Assembly (NCBI GenBank): GCA_934678955.1
Contig: CAKUSI010000095.1
Span: 1-11,740, forward strand
DNA from: an uncultured Austwickia sp.
Lineage (GTDB): Bacteria > Actinomycetota > Actinomycetes > Actinomycetales > Dermatophilaceae
Direction: 5' to 3'
Length of the DNA stretch: 11,740 nucleotides
In this document: in pieces, positions 1-7,216 of the stretch
Numbering within the stretch: position 1 is the first letter of the stretch
Layout: each line of letters opens with the position of its first letter
Position numbers and translations under genes: made by a program
The notes under the pieces: generated by a model
Database searches by the model: none
Told to the model about the DNA's origin: nothing
Seen by the model: the letters and a program-made list of their open reading frames with translations, nothing else

Positions 1-1
1 C

Positions 2-1072
2 CTCACGAGTCAAGCCCTCCCCGGTCCTACACAACTTTCGAACCGAGTGGTCTCACCCCAGGCTGGCACGGAGGGGCGCGACTCCCTGCACGAACACGAA
101 ATGTGGCAGGTCGAGGGGCTGACTCATCGCTACCCGACCAAGGTGCTCTCAGAGATGACGTCGACGTGCCCGCAGTACTGCGGGCATTGCACACGCATGG
201 ACCTCGTGGGCACCTCGACGCCCCAGGTCGCCAAGCTCAAGTTCGAGGGCAAGCCGGCCTCTCGCTACGCCAACATGCTCGACTACCTGCGCGCCACCCC
301 CGGTGTACGCGACGTCGTCGTCTCCGGAGGGGACGTCGCCAACGTGCCGTGGTCCATGCTGGAGCATTTCGTGAGCGAGCTTCTCGCGATCGACTCGATC
401 CGGGACATCCGGCTGGCGAGCAAGGCGCTCGTGGCACTCCCTCAGCATTGGCTGCAACCCCAGGTCGTGGCCGGCGTCGAGCGCCTGGCCAGCGCGGCGC
501 GGGCCCGCGGCGTGCAGATCGCCATGCACACCCACGTCAACGCCGCCCAGTCGGTCACCCCGCTGGTCGCGCAGGCGTCCAAGGCGATGCTCGAGGCCGG
601 GCTGCGCGACGGGCGCAACCAGGGCGTGCTCATGCGCGGCGTCAACGACACCTCGGTGCAGCTGCTCGACCTGTGCTTCGCGCTGCTGGACAGTGCGTCG
701 ATCACGCCGTACTACTTCTACCTCTGCGACATGATCCCCAACGCCGAGCACTGGCGGCTCTCGGTGCACCAGGCCCAGGACCTGCAGATGTCGATCATGG
801 GCTACCTCCCCGGCTTCGCGACCCCGCGCATCGTCTGCGACGTGCCCTACCTCGGCAAGCAGTGGGTTCACCAGCTGGTCGACTACGACCGCAAGCTCGG
901 GATCAGCTCCTGGAAGAAGCGTTATCTGACGAGCATCGAGACCGACCACGGCAGGGACCGCACCTACCGCTACTTCGACCCGATCCAGTCACTTCCCACC
1001 ACGGGGCAGGACTGGTGGCGCGATGAAGCGATGCGGAGCTCGAGTGCCGTGCTTGCGGCGCTGACGTCGTGA
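2..1072 (+). CDS. kamA: KamA-type lysine 2,3-aminomutase, radical SAM/PLP enzyme (5' end cut by window edge)
   Basis: Predicted to move the alpha-amino group of lysine to C3, giving beta-lysine, with a [4Fe-4S] cluster, S-adenosylmethionine and PLP in the cytoplasm. The cluster motif CxxxCxxC is seen as CPQYCGHC, with cysteines at 167, 179 and 188. The segment before it (GLTHRYPTKVL) matches the family's GLxHRYP region. Asp at 728 (YLCDMIPNAEHWR) and Asp at 839 (VCDVPYLGK) align with the two aspartates that hold the lysine side-chain amine in clostridial lysine aminomutase. Lys at 857 aligns with the PLP lysine, although the usual PGGGGK loop reads PYLGK. The frame has no stop back to base 2 and the first in-frame GTG (47) would give only 341 residues against the usual 400 or more, so the true start lies outside the window. 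It overlaps the synthetase gene by 4 bases, which suggests coupled supply of beta-lysine. A different amino acid substrate cannot be excluded. Confidence 0.88.
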   Translation, partial: LTSQALPGPTQLSNRVVSPQAGTEGRDSLHEHEMWQVEGLTHRYPTKVLSEMTSTCPQYCGHCTRMDLVGTSTPQVAKLKFEGKPASRYANMLDYLRATPGVRDVVVSGGDVANVPWSMLEHFVSELLAIDSIRDIRLASKALVALPQHWLQPQVVAGVERLASAARARGVQIAMHTHVNAAQSVTPLVAQASKAMLEAGLRDGRNQGVLMRGVNDTSVQLLDLCFALLDSASITPYYFYLCDMIPNAEHWRLSVHQAQDLQMSIMGYLPGFATPRIVCDVPYLGKQWVHQLVDYDRKLGISSWKKRYLTSIETDHGRDRTYRYFDPIQSLPTTGQDWWRDEAMRSSSAVLAALTS

Positions 1073-4000
1073 GCCTCGCGCAGGCCCGCGTGGCGGTGCC
1101 GTCGGCCACCGACGAGCTCAGCACCTCGGGACACACCACCACGGATTACGCCGCCCGTGAGGCCACACTTCCCGAGGTCTTCGCGACGCGGGTGGCGACG
1201 CACCCCGACCACGTCGCCGTCGTGTGTGGGGACCGGAGCTGGACGTATGGCGAACTCGACGAGGCGACCACGCGCCTTGCGCGGCGGCTACGGGATGCCG
1301 GTGCTCGTCCTGGAACCTTCGCCGCAGTGCATTTCGAGCGCTCCGAGCTCCCGATCATCGCCATTCTCGCCTGTCTGAAGGCCGGGGCGGCGTATGTGCC
1401 GATCGACCCCAGTTATCCGGTCGAGCGGATCGAACACATCGTCAGCGAAACCGAACCCGTCGTCCGATTGACCGAGTCCACCCTGATGGCTCGGGCGGGT
1501 GACGCCTACGGTCAGACCCCGACCGTCGTGCTCGACGACGGGTGGCAGGACGAGGACTGGGACGAGGATCCTCGCTCGAGTGCGACCGGCCCGGAGGGAG
1601 ATGTCGCACCCCACGACCTCGCGTACATCATCTACACCTCGGGCACGACGGGGCGCCCCAAGGGCGTCATGGCCGAGCACCGGCACGTGAGCCGCTACGT
1701 GTCAGCGTTCAACGAGGCGTGTCGCACCGGCCCGGACGACCTTGTCTACCAAGGGTTCTCACTGAGCTTCGACGGCTCGGTGGAGGAAATCTGGATGGCC
1801 TTCTCCAACGGGTCGACACTGGTCGTGCCGACGCCCGACGCCCCCCGCTTCGGTGTGGACCTCGGCAAATACCTCACCGGCCTCGGCGTCACGTACTTCT
1901 CGACGGTCCCCACCATGCTGGCCACGATCGACTCGGCACCAAGCCTTCGGACCGTCGTGCTCTCCGGCGAGGTGTGCCCGCCCGAACTCGTCCAGCGGTG
2001 GGCCCGCGACGACCTGCGGCTGCTGAACGTCTACGGACCGACCGAGGCCACCGTCAACACGACGATCGCCCACTGCCTGCCCGATCGACCGATCACCATC
2101 GGACGTCCGCTGCCGGGATACGACCTCCACATCGTCGATGAAAACCTGCAACCGGTCCCGCCCGGGGCCAAGGGCGAATTGCTGGTGAGCGGGCCGACGC
2201 TGGCCCGCGGCTACTACAACCAGCCCGAGCTCACCGCGAAGCAGTTCGTCACCGACGTCCCCATCGCGGGAGTGGAGCGCGCCTATCGGACAGGCGATCT
2301 CGTACGGGTCGGCGAGGGCGGCGACCTCGAATTCTTCGGCCGGATCGACACCCAGGTCAAGATCCGCGGCTACCGGGTCGAACTGGCAGAGATCGAGTCA
2401 GTGCTGCGAGAGGATCCGCAGGTCAGGGAAGCCGTCGTCCGCCTCGTCGGACGGGACGGGCTCCAGCAGCTCGCCGCGTGCGTCACTCTGGTCGAGGAGC
2501 CCGACGCCGCTCCGCTTGACCGGGACCGGATCCTGAGCCTCCTCGAGGGGCGGATGCCCGCCTACATGATCCCGGCCTACCTGGATGTCATCGACGTCTT
2601 ACCCCGCACGACGAGCGGCAAGATCGACCGCAACGCGATTCCCCCGCCGGTCCAGGCCCTCGTGCGGGTCGACCGTGCCCTGGTGGCGCCTCGGACCCCG
2701 CTGGAAGCGGAGATCGCCGAGGTCTGGCGGGAGGTGCTCGGCGTCGAGGCGATCTCGGTCACGGACGACTTCTTCCTCGACTTGGGCGGTCACTCGCTGC
2801 TCGCGGCCCGGATGGCGGCGGCGCTGCGCCCCCTGGTCGAGCGTGGGGTCGCCGTGCGCGACGTCTACGAGCACCCCACGTTGGAGGCGCTGGCCGCTCG
2901 CATCGAGACGATGCCCCCGATCACCGACTCCGCGGCCGCGGACCGGGAGGCCGGTGCGCACGCGCGACAGCGCCCGTTCACGCGTGTCTCGCTCCCGCAG
3001 CGGGTGGCGACGTACGTGCTTCAGGGGCTGTCCATGTATCTCCTGGCAGCCGTGGCGACGATCCCGTTGGCGCTGCTGTTCGTCGTCCTGCACGACGCCT
3101 ACATCGGCGTGAACTCGCTGTGGCGCGCGGCCCTCCTCAGCGCGGCGATTCTGCTGTTGACCTGGCCGACCTTCCTCGTCATCGCGATCGCCTCGAAATG
3201 GGTGATCATCGGGCGTTACAAGCCGGGCGACTATCCGCTGTGGGGCTTCTATTACTGGCGTTGGTGGCTCGTCAATCGACTGCAGGCGTTCAGCGGTCTG
3301 GCCGGGCTGGCCGGGACCCCCCTGCAGGGCCTGGTCTTCCGTCTCATGGGTGCGAAGGTCGGGAGGGGTTGCACGATCGACTCCAGCCATTGCTCGGCGT
3401 GGGACCTCCTGACCATCGGCTCCCATACGAGCATTGGCGCCGACAGCCAGTTCCTCTGCTACCGGGTCGAGGACGGGCTGCTCCGACTCGGGACCGTGGA
3501 GATCGGGGACCGGTGCTTCGTGGGTCTGCACTCCGCGATCGGTCTCGGCGTGAAGATGGGCGACGATTCGCGGCTCGAGGACCAGTCGCTCCTGCCCGAC
3601 GGCACGGTGGTGCCGGCCGGCGAGGGCCGCGCGGGATCTCCCGCGCGGCCGGCGCCGGTGCCCGTCCCGAGCGCGAGAGCGGGACGGCACCGCAAGGTGG
3701 TCCTCTCCCACAACGGGCTGCCGCGACGCGGCTTTCGGAGAGTCTGGTTCGCCGTCGTGCACCTCTTCTGCGCCTCGCTGCTGGCCTCCCTCTCGGCCAT
3801 CCCGGGACTCGGGCTCCTGGTCGCGCTCGTCGTGTCGGTGCTGTTCGGACCGGTCGCGCCGCTGGTCGCGGGCTTGCTGGCCGTCCCCCTGGGAGTGCTC
3901 CTGTCGTGCCTCGTCGTGGCGATCGTCCGGCGGATCGTCCTCCGGCGGATCGAGCCGGGACGATACCCGGTCGAGAGCTGGCTCTATGTGCGCAAGTGGC

Positions 4001-5136
4001 TCTCCGACGGCATCATGGCCGCGAGCCGCACCATGCTCCTGCCGGTCTACACGACCCTCTATCTCCCCCCGTGGCTGCGGTTCATGGGCGCCCGGATCGC
4101 GCCCCGCGCGGAGGTGTCCACCGTCTGGAAGCTCGCGCCCGAACTCGTCGACATCGGCGCGGAGAGCTTCTTCGCCGACGGTTCGATCGTCGGCGGGCGC
4201 CGGGTGCATCGGGGAACGTTCCAGGTGTCGCGCAATCGGATCGGTCGACGCAGTTTCGTCGGGAACGGGGCCGTCCTGCCCGTCGGATCCGGCCTCGGCG
4301 AGGGCTGCCTGCTCGGCGTCCAATCGATCCCGCCCCCCGCACCGGCCTCCACCCCCGACGGCACCGACTGGCTGGGAGCGCCGTCGTTCCGTCTGACGCA
4401 CCGCGCGAAGGTGGGCAACTTCGACGACGCGGTGACCTTCCACCCCACACGCTCCCTGTATGCCCAGCGGGCCCTCATCGACGCCCTGCGGATCCTCATC
4501 CCGGGATACATCGGGTTGTCGTCGTTCGTCGCGTGGGTGGCCATGATGTATGTCGCCTTCACGCGCTGGGGGATGTGGCAGATGTTCGTGCTCGCGCCGC
4601 TGGCCTCCTTCGCGCTCGCGCTGTGGGCGATCGTGCTCGTGGCGACGCTCAAGATCATCGTCATGGGCACCTTCCGCCCGGAGATCAAACCGCTGTGGTC
4701 GGTCTACGTCTGGCTCAACGAGATGGTCAACGGCGCGTACGAGTCGGTCGTCGCGCCGACGCTCACCACGATGTTCGGAACTCCCTTCGTCGCGCCGTTC
4801 CTCCGCCTCATGGGGTGCCGGATCGGGCGACGCGCATACATCGCAACGGCCCTGTTCTCTGAGTGGGACCTTGTCGAACTCGGCGACGACGTCGCCCTGA
4901 ACCACGGGGTCGTGGTCCAAAACCACCTCTTCGAGGACCGGGTCTTCAAGAGCTCGCATCTGGTCGTCGGCTCGGAAGTCTCCGTGGGCAACATGACCGT
5001 CCTCCTCTATGACTCCGTCATCGAGGAGGGGGTCACCGTCGGCCCGCTGTCCCTGGTCATGAAGGGGGAGACCCTCGCTGCGGGGACACGCTGGCACGGC
5101 ATTCCCACGCTGCAGGATGACGCCGGCCAGCCATGA
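1069..5136 (+). CDS. pls: Pls-type membrane NRPS: adenylation, carrier and three tandem membrane/hexapeptide modules (poly-amino-acid synthetase-like)
   Basis: Likely activates one basic amino acid and links copies through a side-chain amine at the membrane. Adenylation domain is about residues 30-530: YIIYTSGTTGRPKG (186-199), FDGSVEE (from 234), NVYGPTEATV (from 320), YRTGDLV, GKIDR with Lys518. Carrier domain has LGGHSLL with the phosphopantetheine serine at 576. No HHxxxDG condensation motif, thioesterase or second A domain is seen. From residue 645 come three repeats of hydrophobic helices, a PxxYPLW-like motif and a hexapeptide-rich block beginning MGAKVG (760), MGARIA (1006) and MGCRIG (1248). 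Streptomyces epsilon-poly-lysine synthetase has this order and about 1320 residues. The by-eye specificity code is D-G-E-S-V-S-V-V-N-K; its acidic Glu239-equivalent fits a basic substrate. The aminomutase next door favours beta-lysine, but lysine, ornithine or diaminobutyrate are possible. GTG start at 1069 overlaps the upstream TGA; no clear ribosome site, so coupling is likely. Codon 511 is TTA. Confidence 0.85.
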   Translation: MSLAQARVAVPSATDELSTSGHTTTDYAAREATLPEVFATRVATHPDHVAVVCGDRSWTYGELDEATTRLARRLRDAGARPGTFAAVHFERSELPIIAILACLKAGAAYVPIDPSYPVERIEHIVSETEPVVRLTESTLMARAGDAYGQTPTVVLDDGWQDEDWDEDPRSSATGPEGDVAPHDLAYIIYTSGTTGRPKGVMAEHRHVSRYVSAFNEACRTGPDDLVYQGFSLSFDGSVEEIWMAFSNGSTLVVPTPDAPRFGVDLGKYLTGLGVTYFSTVPTMLATIDSAPSLRTVVLSGEVCPPELVQRWARDDLRLLNVYGPTEATVNTTIAHCLPDRPITIGRPLPGYDLHIVDENLQPVPPGAKGELLVSGPTLARGYYNQPELTAKQFVTDVPIAGVERAYRTGDLVRVGEGGDLEFFGRIDTQVKIRGYRVELAEIESVLREDPQVREAVVRLVGRDGLQQLAACVTLVEEPDAAPLDRDRILSLLEGRMPAYMIPAYLDVIDVLPRTTSGKIDRNAIPPPVQALVRVDRALVAPRTPLEAEIAEVWREVLGVEAISVTDDFFLDLGGHSLLAARMAAALRPLVERGVAVRDVYEHPTLEALAARIETMPPITDSAAADREAGAHARQRPFTRVSLPQRVATYVLQGLSMYLLAAVATIPLALLFVVLHDAYIGVNSLWRAALLSAAILLLTWPTFLVIAIASKWVIIGRYKPGDYPLWGFYYWRWWLVNRLQAFSGLAGLAGTPLQGLVFRLMGAKVGRGCTIDSSHCSAWDLLTIGSHTSIGADSQFLCYRVEDGLLRLGTVEIGDRCFVGLHSAIGLGVKMGDDSRLEDQSLLPDGTVVPAGEGRAGSPARPAPVPVPSARAGRHRKVVLSHNGLPRRGFRRVWFAVVHLFCASLLASLSAIPGLGLLVALVVSVLFGPVAPLVAGLLAVPLGVLLSCLVVAIVRRIVLRRIEPGRYPVESWLYVRKWLSDGIMAASRTMLLPVYTTLYLPPWLRFMGARIAPRAEVSTVWKLAPELVDIGAESFFADGSIVGGRRVHRGTFQVSRNRIGRRSFVGNGAVLPVGSGLGEGCLLGVQSIPPPAPASTPDGTDWLGAPSFRLTHRAKVGNFDDAVTFHPTRSLYAQRALIDALRILIPGYIGLSSFVAWVAMMYVAFTRWGMWQMFVLAPLASFALALWAIVLVATLKIIVMGTFRPEIKPLWSVYVWLNEMVNGAYESVVAPTLTTMFGTPFVAPFLRLMGCRIGRRAYIATALFSEWDLVELGDDVALNHGVVVQNHLFEDRVFKSSHLVVGSEVSVGNMTVLLYDSVIEEGVTVGPLSLVMKGETLAAGTRWHGIPTLQDDAGQP

Positions 5137-6314
5137 GCCAACGCATTCAAGGGCTCGATCTCGCCCGCGGGGTGGCGCTCGTGGGCATGTTGGCCGTGCA
5201 TGTCTTTCCCACGTTCGATCGCGACGGTTCGGCCTCGCTCGCGACGCAGCTGGCGTCCGGTCGGTCTTCGGCGGTGTTCGCACTCATGGCAGGGGTCGGA
5301 CTCGCCCTCGTCACTGGTGGGCGCCACCGGGTTGAGGGACCGGAGTTGAACCGCTCGGCGGCGGCCATCGCCGTGCGGGCCGGGCTCATCGGAGTCCTCG
5401 GCCTTCTGATGGGGTATGTCACCGCCTGGGGCGACCTTGAGGTGTACGTCATCTTGCCGTCGTACGCGTTGATGTTCCTCGCAGTCCTGCCGGCCTTGCG
5501 GCTTCCGGCCACCGCGCTGTTCGCGGTGGGCGGCGCCGTCGGGTTGCTGGCGCCCATTCTCCTCAGAGTCATCTTCGCCGGTGATCCGGGCTGGGACCCT
5601 GCGTCGAACCCCGATCCCACGCTGGGGGACGCCGTCGCGCACCCGATCGGGGTCCTCGTCTACCTCCTGGTCGGCGGGGCCTTTCCGGTCCTGATCTGGG
5701 TCACGTTCCTCCTCGTGGGCCTCGGCCTCGGGCGCCTGGACCTGTCGTCGCGCCGCGTCGCGGCGTGGTGCATCGGTGCCGGTTCGGCTCTGGCGGTCGC
5801 CGCTTGGACGGTGTCGCAGATCCTGCTCTATCCGTTGGGCGGTCTGCGGGAACTCCGCAGGGCTGCGCCGCGCCGCTGGTCGGACGAGCGAATCCTGTGG
5901 GCCCCCTTCCCGGGTGAGTTGGACACCCCGTGGTGGTATGCGCTGCGGGCACCGCATTCGGACGCGCCCCTCGCGATCGTCATCGCGGTCGGTTCTGCGC
6001 TGGCCGTCTTCGGGGTCGTGCTGTCCATCACCCGTTCGGGCCGGCTGGTCGGGATCCTCGCGCCGCTGTCGGCCGCCGGCAGCATGATCCTCACCCTCTA
6101 CTGCGCCCACATCGTCGTGCTCGCGACAGGCCTGTTCGAAGACCATCCCGGAGTGCAGTTCGTCCTTCTGCTCGCGGCGATGCTCGCCTTCGCCACGTGG
6201 TGGCGGCCTCGGCACCGACGCGGACCGCTGGAGACGCTCATCGCCATCCCGGTCGCCTCGGTGCGTCGCGCCATGACCTCCCGGACCGCGTCCACGCGAG
6301 TGAATCCGCGCTGA
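5133..6314 (+). CDS. Polytopic membrane protein, DUF418/heparan-alpha-glucosaminide acetyltransferase-like
   Basis: A 393-residue integral membrane protein with about ten hydrophobic segments. The N-terminal GLDLARGVALVGMLAVH motif (residues 7-23, with Asp9, Arg12 and His23) is typical of the DUF418/DUF1624 group, which is related to transmembrane acyltransferases that move acetyl from cytoplasmic acetyl-CoA to an acceptor outside. The C-terminal RRGPLETLI resembles the GPLE motif of DUF418. The ATG at 5133 overlaps the synthetase stop (ATGA), so translation is probably coupled and the product should work with the synthetase. Plausible jobs are acylating amines of the polymer, helping export, or self-protection; the sequence does not decide between them. 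The family is often annotated only as DUF418, and many members have no known function. It ends 31 bases before the convergent PLP gene. Confidence 0.8.
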   Translation: MSQRIQGLDLARGVALVGMLAVHVFPTFDRDGSASLATQLASGRSSAVFALMAGVGLALVTGGRHRVEGPELNRSAAAIAVRAGLIGVLGLLMGYVTAWGDLEVYVILPSYALMFLAVLPALRLPATALFAVGGAVGLLAPILLRVIFAGDPGWDPASNPDPTLGDAVAHPIGVLVYLLVGGAFPVLIWVTFLLVGLGLGRLDLSSRRVAAWCIGAGSALAVAAWTVSQILLYPLGGLRELRRAAPRRWSDERILWAPFPGELDTPWWYALRAPHSDAPLAIVIAVGSALAVFGVVLSITRSGRLVGILAPLSAAGSMILTLYCAHIVVLATGLFEDHPGVQFVLLLAAMLAFATWWRPRHRRGPLETLIAIPVASVRRAMTSRTASTRVNPR

Positions 6315-6345
6315 CCGGCCCGCGAAGGGAGGCCATCCGCTCAGG

Positions 6346-7131
6346 TCAGGGCGCCGTGCCGGGCCAATACATGCTGTCCTTCGTCGGGCGGGCCCCGAAG
6401 ATCGCCTGGCCCACGCGGACGACCGTCGCGCCCTCCTCGATGGCCAGCTCGTAATCGCCGGACATGCCCATCGACAGCTCGGGCCCGACCAGGTCGGGGT
6501 CTTCCTCGCGCAGGCGGTCGCGGAGCGTCCGGAGCATCACGAAGCAGGCGCGTACGCGGTCGGCGTCGGCCGTGAACTCGGCGAGCGTCATCAACCCGCG
6601 CACCCGCAGCGACGAGCAGCGCGGCAGCGTCCGCACGAACGACGCCACATCCGCAGGGCGCAGCCCGAACTTCGACTCCTCGGCCGAGGTGTTGACCTGC
6701 ACCAACACGTCCAGGCCCCGTCCCGCCGCCTGCAGTCGGCGGTCCAGCGCCTCGGCGACGCGCGTGCTGTCGAGCGCCTGGAACTCGTCCGCGAACGCGG
6801 CGACGTCCTTCGCCTTGTTGGTCTGCAGGTGCCCGATCACCGACCACGACAGTCCCAGGTCGGCCATCGCCGCCGCCTTGCGTGCCGCCTCCTGCACCTT
6901 GTTCTCACCGAACGCAGTGCAGCCGGCCGCCACCGCCAACCGGAGCCGGTCCTCGGGCACGGTCTTGCTCACCGGCAACAGCCGGACCTCCGCCGGGTCG
7001 CGACCGGCGCGCTGGGCCGCCGCCGTGATGCGTTCCCGGACCGCGGCGAGGCTCCGCCGGAAGTCCTCGACCGTGGCCGCGCGCGCGTACCCCTGTGCGG
7101 TGGCGCCGCCCTGACCCGTCCCGTCGACCAC
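6346..7131 (-). CDS. yggS: YggS/PLPBP-family pyridoxal phosphate homeostasis protein
   Basis: A 261-residue PLP-binding protein of the alanine-racemase N-terminal fold that buffers cytoplasmic PLP; it has no known catalytic activity. Family marks are LLPVSKTV with the PLP lysine at about residue 56, FGENKVQEA (74-82), SVIGHLQTNKAK (97-108) and near the C-terminus LSMGMSGDYELAIEEG followed by VRVGQAIFG. I chose the GTG at 7131 because AAGGAGG (7146-7140) lies 8 bases upstream. The ATG pair at 7161 would place that ribosome site inside the gene. The protein still has about 30 residues before the conserved core, more than the roughly 230-residue Escherichia coli protein. It is last in a run of four - strand genes and faces the biosynthetic operon tail to tail. 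A link to the PLP-dependent aminomutase is tempting, but the convergent orientation argues against co-transcription. Confidence 0.93.
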   Translation of the reverse strand: MVDGTGQGGATAQGYARAATVEDFRRSLAAVRERITAAAQRAGRDPAEVRLLPVSKTVPEDRLRLAVAAGCTAFGENKVQEAARKAAAMADLGLSWSVIGHLQTNKAKDVAAFADEFQALDSTRVAEALDRRLQAAGRGLDVLVQVNTSAEESKFGLRPADVASFVRTLPRCSSLRVRGLMTLAEFTADADRVRACFVMLRTLRDRLREEDPDLVGPELSMGMSGDYELAIEEGATVVRVGQAIFGARPTKDSMYWPGTAP

Positions 7132-7139
7132 GTCGACCA

Positions 7140-7146
7140 CCTCCTT
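7140..7146 (-). promoter_or_regulatory. Ribosome binding site deciding the yggS start
   Basis: Read on the - strand this is AAGGAGG, a near-perfect Shine-Dalgarno sequence, with 8 bases between it and the GTG at 7131. It is the best ribosome site seen for the - strand genes and it sets the start downstream of the ATG codons at 7161 and 7158. Confidence 0.85.
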
Positions 7147-7172
7147 AGTGAACCCCATCATCCCCCTGGTCG

Positions 7173-7195
7173 CCCCGGACGCGCGTCGCGCGGGG
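7173..7195 (-). terminator. GC-rich hairpin between the AlkZ-like gene and yggS
   Basis: CCCCG (7173-7177) pairs with CGGGG (7191-7195), and inside it CGCG (7180-7183) pairs with CGCG (7187-7190) around a 3-base loop, with a GA bulge on one side. It lies just after the AlkZ-like stop (7217) and just before the yggS ribosome site, in transcription order. No U-rich tract follows, so it may be a weak actinobacterial terminator, an attenuator or an mRNA-stability element. It could reduce read-through into yggS. Confidence 0.3.
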
Positions 7196-7216
7196 TTCGC
7201 CGGTCGGCCCGAACAC

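Noticed and set aside
47..1072. GTG at 47 as the true start of the aminomutase
   Set aside because: The frame is open to base 2, there is no ribosome site, and the protein would lack the family's N-terminal region; treated as cut by the window.
2599..5283. Very long - strand open frame (about 894 codons) opposite the synthetase gene
   Set aside because: Low-complexity, Arg/Asp/Glu-rich product typical of the antisense of a high-GC gene; the + strand product has clear NRPS motifs.
6315..6345. Bidirectional terminator between the convergent DUF418 and yggS genes
   Set aside because: Only a 4-base GGCC/GGCC pairing with a 10-base loop is visible in the 31-base gap; too weak to call.
6346..7161. 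ATG at 7161 as start of yggS
   Set aside because: The strong AAGGAGG site at 7146-7140 would fall inside the gene; it fits the GTG at 7131 with 8-base spacing.
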